Part shown: piece by piece, positions 1 through 8,093 of the stretch
Position numbering within the stretch: the stretch's first letter is position 1
Layout of the letters: each line of letters starts with the position of its first letter
NCBI GenBank assembly: GCA_029866215.1
Contig: JARWZU010000084.1
Coordinates: 1 to 49,434, forward strand
DNA: 49,434 nt
Source: Akkermansiaceae bacterium
GTDB taxonomy: Bacteria > Verrucomicrobiota > Verrucomicrobiia > Verrucomicrobiales > Akkermansiaceae
Direction: 5' to 3'
Program-made: the position numbers and the translations under genes
The notes under the pieces: model-generated
The model's input: the letters and a program-made list of their open reading frames with translations, nothing else
Told to the model about the DNA's origin: nothing
Databases searched by the model: none

Positions 1-81
1 TCCGGCAAGAACATCACCAGCCTGACCGGCATTACCTATACCAGCGGTCTCCTCAAGAATCTTGGTACCGTCAACACCGGC
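1..81 (+). repeat. 81-base block identical to 3923-4003 in the neighbouring paralogue
   Basis: Bases 1-81 match 3923-4003 without a difference as read by eye, and the similarity continues with scattered synonymous and other changes to about base 255. Both copies are in the same reading frame of a beta-strand repeat protein. The left end of the block is cut by the window edge, so the identical stretch may be longer. Confidence 0.9.
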
Positions 82-2403
82 ATGACCTTGGCAGGGACCG
101 GTTCCCGCGTCTTTGACCAAGGGACTAACATTTCGGGTGCAATCCAAGGCGCCCTCACTGGCACGGGCGTGGGCATCACCAAACAGGGCGTGGGCACCCT
201 CGCCCTCTTGGGCAATAATACCTACGACGGTCTCACACAGATCGATGCGGGCGGCCTGATTTTTAGCTCAAAAAAAGCTAAAACCGCTGCCACCGCCACC
301 GCCGCCTCCTCGGGCAGCGTGGGCCTTGGCGTGCATGACTCGGATGCCTTCTACTACTCGGCAGCTGACATCGGTTCCCTGTTCAACTCCAACTCGCTGA
401 GCGGCTTCAATCTGGATTCCGCATCCGGAGTCTTCATCGACACCACCAATGCCGGCGGATCCTTCAGCCAAAATGTCGCCCTAACCGCAGCCCGCGCGCT
501 GACCAAGACCGGCACCGGTACCCTGATCCTTCCAACGGCCAATACGTTCACTGGCAACGTCCAGGTCAACGGAATTGCCAGTTCCAACACCCTGCGCATC
601 GAGCAAAGCGAAGCGCTCGGCCCGGTCGCCACCGCCAAAACCATCACCCTCGCCGGTGACAACCGCATGGTTTCCATCCTCGAGCTCGCCAACAACATTA
701 CGGTCGACCTCAATAAAACCATCAACACCTCCGGCAAGAGCTACATCGCTTCAGGCGAAACCGTATTCGGCTCACCGGTCTTCCTGCGCAACGCCTCCGG
801 CAACAATGCGTGGCTTGGCAATATTCTGATCGCCGCCTCGGGAGGTGCTTACGCGATCGAGTCGGCCGCCGGCACCTTGACCCTTGGTGCTCCGGCGACG
901 GCCTCCGTCCTGCGCAACAACGTGATCGGCAGTGTCCGCACCATTAACTTCCTCGGGGCCGGAAATGTCGTGGTCAACTCCCAGTTCGTGGATACTGATG
1001 CGACCACGTCTTTAGGCATGAGCAAACATGGCACCGGCACCCTCACCCTGTCGCGCACCGACAACCAAGGCACCTTGGCGACTCCAGTTTTCGCCGTCGG
1101 GACCACCATCGTTGAAAACATGGCCGCCAGCGGAGCCGCGAGCTCGATCGGCTCCGGCACCAGCTTCAATTTCGGAGGCACCTTCCGTCATGCGGGTGCA
1201 TCGAATTCCTCCAGCGACCGCCCCTTCGGTCTGGTCGGCCCCGCGCCCACCCTCGAGTCGTCCGGCGCAGGCACGCTTGTGCTTTCCAGCACCACGCCTG
1301 TCAGCTTTGTCAATGGCACGGGCACTCCCACTGCCTTGTTTGGACTCGGTAACACGGTCCTAACCGTGCGCGACGCCTTTACCCTGTTTCCGGGTATGAC
1401 CATCGCGGGCACGGGCATCGCTACCGGCACCAAGATCACTGCTGTTAACTACGACACCCGCCAGGTCACCCTCGACACTCCCACCACGGCTGCCCAAGTC
1501 ACGAACCTGAACGCCACTATCACCGGTACTCAAAACCTCGACCGCACCTTTACCATCGGCGGCTCTAACACCGGCGACAACCTGATTGCTTCACCCATCG
1601 CCAACCCCTCTGGAACCGGTAAACTCGGCCTTACCAAAAGCGGCGCTGGCAAGTGGATCCTCACCGGTAGCAATACCTACACCGGCAACACGACGATCAG
1701 CGGCGGCAACCTGGCCTTGGGCGCAGTCAACGTCCTTCCCGATTCCTCGCCCGTCTCGATCGGCAGCGGTACCCTCGATGCGGCGACCGCTGGCACCGAA
1801 GACGCTGGCACTCTCGCCGTCACCGGTGCAGCCACCATCAACCTCGCCTCTGGAGCCAAGATTGAGTTCGACGACAGCAACGGCACTTGGTCCGGCACGC
1901 TCAGCCTGACCGGCTTTGTCTCCGGCTCATCGCTCAAATTCGCAACGAGCACGGGCCTGAGCGCCAGCCAACTCAGCCAGATCTCCGCCACTGGATTCAC
2001 CGGTTTCGCGCTAGACGGTAGCGGTTTCCTAACCGCCAGCGGTGGTGCTTCCAACTACGCCTCATGGGCCAACGATCCGACTAAGGGTAACATCCCCGGC
2101 GAATCGGCAGAAGGGGACTTCGACAACGACGGCATCTCCAACCTTGTGGAATACGCTCTTGGCAAGAACCCGCGGGTTTCCAGTCAGCCCGCAGGCGATC
2201 TCGCTGGCAACGTCATCACCTACACCAAGGGCAGCGACGCCATCGCTAATGGCGACGTCTCTTGGGTCATCGAGACCTCCACCACGCTCGCCCTCGGATC
2301 TTGGACCCCAGAAGCCGTAGTTCCAGGGGACACGATTTCCTACACCTTCACCCCGAGCAACCCGACGAAAAAATTTGTCCGTCTCAAGGTAACTCAACCG
2401 TGA
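1..2403 (+). CDS. Autotransporter-associated beta-strand repeat protein, 5'-truncated by window edge
   Basis: The reading frame is open from base 1 to the stop at 2401-2403, so the true start lies upstream of the window. The first in-window ATG (82) is internal, because the 27 codons before it match the interior of the next gene. The protein is rich in Gly, Thr, Ser and Asn and contains passenger-type beta-strand repeats of the form LTKxGxGTLxLxGxNTYxG (about 180-255, 500-570, 1010-1070 and 1625-1720), as expected for a secreted beta-solenoid surface protein. The C-terminal end (about 2040-2403) is a different module containing DNDGISNLVEYALGKNP, an Asp/Asn-rich calcium-binding-like motif common at the end of exported Verrucomicrobia proteins. 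It has no PEP-CTERM signal and no autotransporter barrel. The role is probably extracellular or cell-surface; the ligand is unknown. It is a tandem paralogue of the next gene. Confidence 0.85.
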   Translation, partial: SGKNITSLTGITYTSGLLKNLGTVNTGMTLAGTGSRVFDQGTNISGAIQGALTGTGVGITKQGVGTLALLGNNTYDGLTQIDAGGLIFSSKKAKTAATATAASSGSVGLGVHDSDAFYYSAADIGSLFNSNSLSGFNLDSASGVFIDTTNAGGSFSQNVALTAARALTKTGTGTLILPTANTFTGNVQVNGIASSNTLRIEQSEALGPVATAKTITLAGDNRMVSILELANNITVDLNKTINTSGKSYIASGETVFGSPVFLRNASGNNAWLGNILIAASGGAYAIESAAGTLTLGAPATASVLRNNVIGSVRTINFLGAGNVVVNSQFVDTDATTSLGMSKHGTGTLTLSRTDNQGTLATPVFAVGTTIVENMAASGAASSIGSGTSFNFGGTFRHAGASNSSSDRPFGLVGPAPTLESSGAGTLVLSSTTPVSFVNGTGTPTALFGLGNTVLTVRDAFTLFPGMTIAGTGIATGTKITAVNYDTRQVTLDTPTTAAQVTNLNATITGTQNLDRTFTIGGSNTGDNLIASPIANPSGTGKLGLTKSGAGKWILTGSNTYTGNTTISGGNLALGAVNVLPDSSPVSIGSGTLDAATAGTEDAGTLAVTGAATINLASGAKIEFDDSNGTWSGTLSLTGFVSGSSLKFATSTGLSASQLSQISATGFTGFALDGSGFLTASGGASNYASWANDPTKGNIPGESAEGDFDNDGISNLVEYALGKNPRVSSQPAGDLAGNVITYTKGSDAIANGDVSWVIETSTTLALGSWTPEAVVPGDTISYTFTPSNPTKKFVRLKVTQP

Positions 2404-2554
2404 GGTACGCCACTCGGAAACAAGGGGGCGTGGCAAGTCCACTTGGCGCGCTGCCTTCGTATTTCAGGGAGAAATTCTGGAATACTCGGGGCTTCCCGCT
2501 CCCATTAAATCAAACTCTGCCGTTTTCCAACAGGCCGATGCTGAATGTGAACCA

Positions 2555-2583
2555 AAGATAGTCAGTCAGCTTTTTCCTATCTT
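2555..2583 (+). terminator. Hairpin after the first repeat protein, possible terminator
   Basis: AAGATAG (2555-2561) and CTATCTT (2577-2583) are perfect inverted arms around a 15-base loop that contains a T5 run. There is no T tract after the 3' arm, so this is a weak candidate. It sits in the 256-base gap between the two repeat-protein genes, where I see no other gene. Confidence 0.25.
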
Positions 2584-2659
2584 CACCGTGTGAAAGTAGG
2601 ATCGTTCAAGAAAAGGCACTGAGTTCGCCGCTAAAACCCAAAAAACCACAAGTAAGCCC

Positions 2660-5551
2660 ATGAAAAACAAGCGCATCTTCCTTCTCCCGGCCACCATCGC
2701 CGCTGGCGTCAACTTGCTCGGCACCAGCATCCACGCCGCCGCGATTGCTTGGGATGCCGGTGGTGTAGCCGACAAAAACTGGTCCACCATCAGCAACTGG
2801 AGCGACAACCTCGCCGCCACGGGCGACGATGTAACTTTCAACGCCACGGGGGCATTGGCCTCAGGCAATACCACTAACATCGTAGACGCTGGCATCTCGA
2901 TCGCATCGCTGAGCTACACTCAGGAAAGCGCCACTCTCCAGCACACGACAGCCATCGCCGCAGGTCAGACCCTTACCGTTGCGGGAAATTTCCTCCTCGC
3001 CAGTGGTGCCACCGCTACGACGGCCACGAATGTAACGCTCACTGGAGGCACTGGGACTCTCACGGTTGGCAACAGTTCTAACTCCACATTCCAAGTCGGG
3101 CAAACGACCCCAACAGCTGGCACCAACACCAATTCTCTGGATATGAGCGGCCTTGGCACGTTCAATGCCAACTTGGGAACCTCCGGCACCTTCCGCATGG
3201 GTTCCGTCAGTATCAACCAATTCGGTTCAGTGACGACCGTAAAACTTGCAGCGACCAGCAACATCACCGCGAACGCACTCGGCGTGGGTGATAGGGCGGG
3301 CTTGGGAGGCAATCACACGTTAAAGCTGGGTAGCACCGCAAACACCCTCAACGTCAATACGATCTCCATCGGCCCAAGCGGGAGCGGAGGGCGCGGCGGT
3401 GGTAACCTCTCATTTGAAACAAGCGCAGGTACCCTCAAGCTTCGAGCTGCCGACACGACTTCTGCAGTCACCACGCTGAATCTGATCAACTCTGCGTTTG
3501 GCACCTCAAACAACAACGTGGCGACCGCAAATTTAACTGGCCACAGTGTCGATGCCAAGATCACCACCTTGAACATGGCGAGGCGGACTGGGACCGGCAC
3601 CTCGACCACCGGCTTCCTGGCACAGGCGACTCTCTCCTTCGATCAGGGCACCCTTGAGGTCGCGACGGCAAACATGGGCGTAAACGCAAATGCATCCCTC
3701 GGCGGCAAAATTGAGGCCATCATCAACATCGGCGGCGGTAACGCAAGTTTCGGCAACATCACCATGGCCGACAATACAGCCGGTAACACGACCTACACGA
3801 CTACCGCCAATCTCAACCTCACGGGTGGAAACACCACGGTAACGGGAGGAGTAAGCAGGCTTGGTACCACCAATGCCATCGCCACTTTGGCACTTAGCGG
3901 CGCATCCACTACTCTTGACATGTCCGGCAAGAACATCACCAGCCTGACCGGCATTACCTATACCAGCGGTCTCCTCAAGAATCTTGGTACCGTCAACACC
4001 GGCCTTACCTTGGCCGGAACGGGTTCCCGCGTTTTTGATCAAGCCACGGGCATCTCGGGCATCATCCAAGGTGCCATCACCGGTACAGGTCTCGGCCTCA
4101 CCAAGCAGGGTGTGGGTACTCTGAACCTTGCGGGTGCAAACACCTACGGTGGCCAGACGGCGATCACCGCAGGCAGACTCCAGTTCGCCAAGCAAACATC
4201 CCTTTACAATGGCGCCACCGGAAACTGGACGGCCGCGAACATCAATGTGAAAAGCGGCGCAACCCTTGCCTTTAACGTCGGTGGTACCGATGAATTCACC
4301 ACAGGCAATGTCACCACCTTGCTTACCAACTTGGCTGTTAGTTCTGGTAGCACCAATGGCATGAATGCTGGATCCATCATTGGTTTTGATACCACTGGCG
4401 GCAACTTCACCATTGGCGACGTCATCGCGGATACCACCGGCGCGGGCGGTGGCGTGCGTGGTCTCACCAAGTTGGGAAACAACACGCTCACCCTTTCCCA
4501 GCCGAACTCCTTCACCGGCAATGTCACCATCGCTACCGGGGAGCTGAAAATAACCGGCAGTAGCGGTCTGGGCACCGGCCCCAAGACAATCGATGCGCAG
4601 AATCTTGGCTTTTTAAGTCTAGATGGATCTGCCGGAAACATCTCGTTGGCATCCGACCTGTCCCTTACGACTGCTGGGCTCTCGATTGTGAACATTACCG
4701 GCGACAACGTCATCAATGGCACCGTCAAAACTATCTTTGGCAATGGCTCCTCATCCATTCGAAGTGATGCCGGCTCGCTCAACATCATCGGAAATGTGGA
4801 CTCGGGTGCCACAGGAAACCGTATTCTCGAACTCACCGGCGAATCTTCAGGTGCTAACACCATCAACGGCTCTATCTCAAATGGAACCGCCACCTCGCTC
4901 ACCATCACGAAATCCGGAACAGGCAATTGGGTGCTCGCCAATGGCACCAACTCCTACACTGGCCCGACCAACGTCAACGGCGGCAAGCTAGTGATCAATG
5001 GCAACATCTCCACCAGCTCGCTCACCACCGTCGCCTCTAGCGCAACGCTCGCCGGCTCGGGAACTGTCGGCAAGGCGATCATCAACGGAACCCTTGCCGT
5101 CGGCAATAGCCCCGGCCAAATGAATTTCACCGACACACTGGGTCTTGCCGGAACCACCATCATGGAAATCAATGGTACGGTCGGCGCAGGAGTCACCTAT
5201 GGTCATGATTTCATTAACCTAACCGGTAGTGGTTCGGCAGGTGTTCTCAATTACGGCGGTGCGATGACTCTCGACTTAGGCGCGATCTTCGGGGCGGGAA
5301 TCTACTCGTGGAACCTGTTCGACATGGCCAGCGAAGCGGGAACTTTCGCCACGATCTCGCTGGCAGACCAGTATTCCGGCAGCTTGTTGGACACCGACCT
5401 CGATGGAATCTGGGATCTCACCAGTGGCGACGACACCTGGCAGTTCACCGAATCCACGGGTGTGCTGGGCCTTACCGTTGTCCCCGAGCCAAACGTAGCC
5501 GCACTGCTTGGCGGGATGGGCGTCCTCGCCTTGCTACGCCGCCGTCGGTGA
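2660..5551 (+). CDS. PEP-CTERM autotransporter-associated beta-strand repeat protein
   Basis: This is a 963-residue exported protein. The N-terminus is a signal peptide (MKNKR, then a hydrophobic stretch ending near HAAA, about residue 28). The body is a low-complexity, Gly/Thr/Asn-rich beta-solenoid with passenger repeats such as LTKQGVGTLNLAG (about residue 480), LTKLGNNTLTLSQ (about 605) and a third near 755. The C-terminus is a textbook PEP-CTERM signal: VPEP, a hydrophobic segment, then RRRR at the very end. In exosortase-bearing bacteria such proteins are cleaved and anchored or released by exosortase. The middle (about residues 422-500) is nearly the same as the start of the upstream gene, so the two are paralogues, but only this one has the sorting signal. 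The ATG at 2660 is supported by the signal peptide; no clear ribosome-binding site precedes it. Confidence 0.88.
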   Translation: MKNKRIFLLPATIAAGVNLLGTSIHAAAIAWDAGGVADKNWSTISNWSDNLAATGDDVTFNATGALASGNTTNIVDAGISIASLSYTQESATLQHTTAIAAGQTLTVAGNFLLASGATATTATNVTLTGGTGTLTVGNSSNSTFQVGQTTPTAGTNTNSLDMSGLGTFNANLGTSGTFRMGSVSINQFGSVTTVKLAATSNITANALGVGDRAGLGGNHTLKLGSTANTLNVNTISIGPSGSGGRGGGNLSFETSAGTLKLRAADTTSAVTTLNLINSAFGTSNNNVATANLTGHSVDAKITTLNMARRTGTGTSTTGFLAQATLSFDQGTLEVATANMGVNANASLGGKIEAIINIGGGNASFGNITMADNTAGNTTYTTTANLNLTGGNTTVTGGVSRLGTTNAIATLALSGASTTLDMSGKNITSLTGITYTSGLLKNLGTVNTGLTLAGTGSRVFDQATGISGIIQGAITGTGLGLTKQGVGTLNLAGANTYGGQTAITAGRLQFAKQTSLYNGATGNWTAANINVKSGATLAFNVGGTDEFTTGNVTTLLTNLAVSSGSTNGMNAGSIIGFDTTGGNFTIGDVIADTTGAGGGVRGLTKLGNNTLTLSQPNSFTGNVTIATGELKITGSSGLGTGPKTIDAQNLGFLSLDGSAGNISLASDLSLTTAGLSIVNITGDNVINGTVKTIFGNGSSSIRSDAGSLNIIGNVDSGATGNRILELTGESSGANTINGSISNGTATSLTITKSGTGNWVLANGTNSYTGPTNVNGGKLVINGNISTSSLTTVASSATLAGSGTVGKAIINGTLAVGNSPGQMNFTDTLGLAGTTIMEINGTVGAGVTYGHDFINLTGSGSAGVLNYGGAMTLDLGAIFGAGIYSWNLFDMASEAGTFATISLADQYSGSLLDTDLDGIWDLTSGDDTWQFTESTGVLGLTVVPEPNVAALLGGMGVLALLRRRR
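3923..4003 (+). repeat. Second copy of the 81-base block at 1-81
   Basis: Identical to bases 1-81 as read by eye. It encodes the stretch beginning SGKNITSLTG and ending just before the LTLAGTGSRVFDQ segment of this paralogue. Identity at synonymous positions argues for recent duplication or gene conversion rather than selection on protein alone. Confidence 0.9.
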
Positions 5552-5698
5552 ATCTACTGCCAAGCTCACCGAATGCAGCATCTCACCGGAGCAACCCAGT
5601 CGACTTGTAGGGTGAACGAAAAAGGTGTCAGCTTTCATCTCGGATAACCGAGTAGTCTACGGAGAACTGCGACTCACCGAAGTCTTCTAAATCAAGTC

Positions 5699-6409
5699 AT
5701 GAAAAACCAAAAACAGCTCGGCAAGTTCAACCCCGCCTTCACTTTGGCTGAGCTGTTGATCGTGATCGTCATGATCGGCGTCCTAGCGGCTCTATTGTTT
5801 CCTCTTGCGACCAACATGAGGAAAAATGCTAGCAGCGCGATTTCCGTTTCAAACCTGCGCCAGATCGGGGCGTCGATCGTGAGTTACGCCAATGATAACA
5901 ACACCATGCTGCCGGGCCCGATCTTGACAGATAACCACACCAAGTATCAGAACAACGCCGCGAGTGGTCAGCTTAGTTGGCATCTAAAAGAGTATTTGGC
6001 AACCGTGTCGCAACCGGATAATTCTCAGCCAAGAATGTTCTACGTTCCCACGTTCGACTATCCAGCCGCGAGGGCAAAAGCAAAGGATTCGAGGAGTAAA
6101 GCACAGCCGACCTATGTGATCTTCGCTATGCAGACGGATGCCATCACTGGTGCTACTTTCTATCCGATGGGCAACTACAATCCAAACGGGTCTGGAGATA
6201 AAACCCCGGCGATGACCACGCTCCAACTGTCTGCTAGAGAGACCCGAGGCAAGCCTTGGATTACAGAAACCGACCAGATCATCCGTCCCTCGACTGCATC
6301 CTCAGGTACCCCGAAGGAGCCGCCTCATGGAAATTTTCGGAACACCTTGATGTTCGACTATAGCGTGAAAAGCATTACACTCGGTGAGTTTAAGTCCTTT
6401 AAACTGTAA
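5699..6409 (+). CDS. Type II secretion-like pseudopilin with variant H-X9-DG end
   Basis: This 236-residue protein has a prepilin N-terminus: a short basic leader, then [20 protein letters not shown]. The expected prepilin peptidase cut falls between Ala13 and Phe14, with Glu18 at mature position +5. The usual Gly at -1 is replaced by Ala. The hydrophobic helix is followed by [17 protein letters not shown], typical of the large group of Verrucomicrobia and Planctomycetes pseudopilins. Near the C-terminus [12 protein letters not shown] fits the H-X9-DG processing-associated pattern, with Tyr in place of the final Gly. It probably acts at the cell envelope as a minor pseudopilin or pilin-like exported protein. 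It has no secretion-system genes beside it, which is usual for this family. The start ATG gives a normal leader length. Confidence 0.85.
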   Translation: MKNQKQLGKFNPAFTLAELLIVIVMIGVLAALLFPLATNMRKNASSAISVSNLRQIGASIVSYANDNNTMLPGPILTDNHTKYQNNAASGQLSWHLKEYLATVSQPDNSQPRMFYVPTFDYPAARAKAKDSRSKAQPTYVIFAMQTDAITGATFYPMGNYNPNGSGDKTPAMTTLQLSARETRGKPWITETDQIIRPSTASSGTPKEPPHGNFRNTLMFDYSVKSITLGEFKSFKL

Positions 6410-6479
6410 CAACACGCTTCACTTGGAAACGTGTCAGTGCACCGTGACTTTGACCCTCTGAATCCATGCATGATCTAAT

Positions 6480-8093
6480 ATGATAGTTCGCTCTATATCT
6501 CATTTTGCACACCTTGTTCTCTCAGTCATCGTGGTGTCAGGTCTCGCACAAGCAGAGGTGACTCCCGAGCACTTGGAGTTCCGCCGGCAAGCCACGCAGC
6601 GGATGATCTTCGACCGCGACCAGGAAATCCCTCTGGCTGGGTTGCACCCTGCGAAAGTCGTGGAACTGGACCTAATGCACCCTCCCGTCGGAACAACTGC
6701 AGGTGACCCGACGGTTGAAATCCACGCGGGAAAACTGCAAATCCGCGCGACACAGGCAGCCCGGGTAGACCGCTGGGTCGGCGGATTCAATCCCTTCGCT
6801 TCCTATGATCTCTCGTTAGATAAAATCGTCGGCTCCGGAGAAGTCGGGATACTCTTCCGAGACTCCGAGCAGGAAAACCGATTGAGCGCGTCGCTGTTAG
6901 TTTCCTCCGGCACTTGTTCAGCGATCCGATGGGTGGTTGTGAAGGATGGCAAGGAAGTCGTGCGCAAGGACTTCCCCTTGCCGGAAGGTGTGGAACCAGT
7001 ACTGCCGATGCGTTTGCGGGTCCAGATGCTCGCCGTCGGTGTGAACCTGTTTCTCGAAACCCGGGGCCAGTCCCACCTCATCGGCTACCCAGATTTTTTC
7101 GATCACTTCGAGCTCCGGCAAAAATCCACGATGCAGAAATTCGAGTTCTGTCTGCACACCGACCTCCATGCCGGAGCCTCGGTCGTCATCAATGAAATGA
7201 CCGCCACCTTGTCACCCGGTTGCGGTCAGGCGGACATCCGCGCCATCACCCGTCCGAATGGAGAACCTCTGATAGACGAAGGCCGACTGTGGTTCACCAT
7301 GACCGTGCGCGGCCGCGGGCTACCGCATCCGCTGCAAGGAGTTTTCTCGATGAATCCTTCGGTCTTCGACGTCAAGTTCGAGGGCATCATCGTATTCGAT
7401 ATGGGCGACGGCATGCTCCGGAATGATCTCGCCTCCCACTTGTTTTACGATGATGCCTCGAAGGAATGGCGCGGCTGGACGGTGGGCTTCAGCGCCTACG
7501 GAAATGATGCCAAAGGCGCGCAGAAGGCTGTTCTAGCAGTTTCAAGCAAGCGGGATCCTCGCAAGGGATTCTCAATCATGCGCGCCAAACCCGTTGGCCT
7601 GCCACCGGGAATGCATGAGGACCCTCACGGAATCTATGATGCGGAAGCGGGCAAGTGGCGAATGCTGCTCGCCGAGCATGACGGAAAATTCCGCGCCAGC
7701 ATGTGGGAGTCGGCGGCTTGGGACCACGGCTACAGCCGAATCAGTGACCCCGTCGAGATGGACAGCACCGGCACCTCGATCGCTAAAGTCGGGTCCAAAC
7801 GCTACGCCATGTTCGGCAGCGCGGACCGCAAGGTTTACGTGCGCAGCTATCCGGGTCTCGAGCCGGCAGGCGAGTTGAACATCCACCTGCCACCTTGGAA
7901 TGAGGATCACGGTACGCGGATCTGGCCGAACGTCATTCCTCTACCAGATGGTTATCCCGCGCCCTACATCGCACTGATGATGGACCGAGTGAACTTCCCC
8001 GGTATGCCGAAACAGAACTGGACCTACGGAGCACTCTATCTCTACCACGGACATCCGTCGCAGCCCCAAGAATTGCTAGAGCGTGATGACTGA
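6480..8093 (+). CDS. Exported beta-propeller-like protein, possible glycoside hydrolase
   Basis: A 537-residue protein with a clear signal peptide (cut probable after AQA, residue 25). The N-terminal half is a beta-sandwich-like region (about 50-245). The C-terminal half (about 250-525) has short repeated Trp/Tyr-rich strands such as EDPHGIYDAEAGKWRML and GSKRYAMFGSADRKVYV, reminiscent of five-bladed propeller glycosidases (GH43/GH32/GH117-like folds). I cannot assign a family or catalytic residues with confidence, so the enzymatic role is inference. The stop overlaps the start of the next gene, which encodes a beta-helix of a polysaccharide-cleaving type, and a sulfatase follows; that context supports a role in polysaccharide breakdown outside the cytoplasm. 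Confidence 0.6.
   Translation: MIVRSISHFAHLVLSVIVVSGLAQAEVTPEHLEFRRQATQRMIFDRDQEIPLAGLHPAKVVELDLMHPPVGTTAGDPTVEIHAGKLQIRATQAARVDRWVGGFNPFASYDLSLDKIVGSGEVGILFRDSEQENRLSASLLVSSGTCSAIRWVVVKDGKEVVRKDFPLPEGVEPVLPMRLRVQMLAVGVNLFLETRGQSHLIGYPDFFDHFELRQKSTMQKFEFCLHTDLHAGASVVINEMTATLSPGCGQADIRAITRPNGEPLIDEGRLWFTMTVRGRGLPHPLQGVFSMNPSVFDVKFEGIIVFDMGDGMLRNDLASHLFYDDASKEWRGWTVGFSAYGNDAKGAQKAVLAVSSKRDPRKGFSIMRAKPVGLPPGMHEDPHGIYDAEAGKWRMLLAEHDGKFRASMWESAAWDHGYSRISDPVEMDSTGTSIAKVGSKRYAMFGSADRKVYVRSYPGLEPAGELNIHLPPWNEDHGTRIWPNVIPLPDGYPAPYIALMMDRVNFPGMPKQNWTYGALYLYHGHPSQPQELLERDD

Noticed and set aside
3533-4950. Long minus-strand open frames (220 and 248 codons) opposite the PEP-CTERM repeat gene
   Set aside because: They arise from the repetitive, Thr/Gly-biased codons of the real gene; they have no recognisable domains, starts or signals.
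6412-6434. ACACG...CGTGT inverted repeat after the pseudopilin gene
   Set aside because: Short arms, a long loop and no T tract; too likely by chance to call a terminator.
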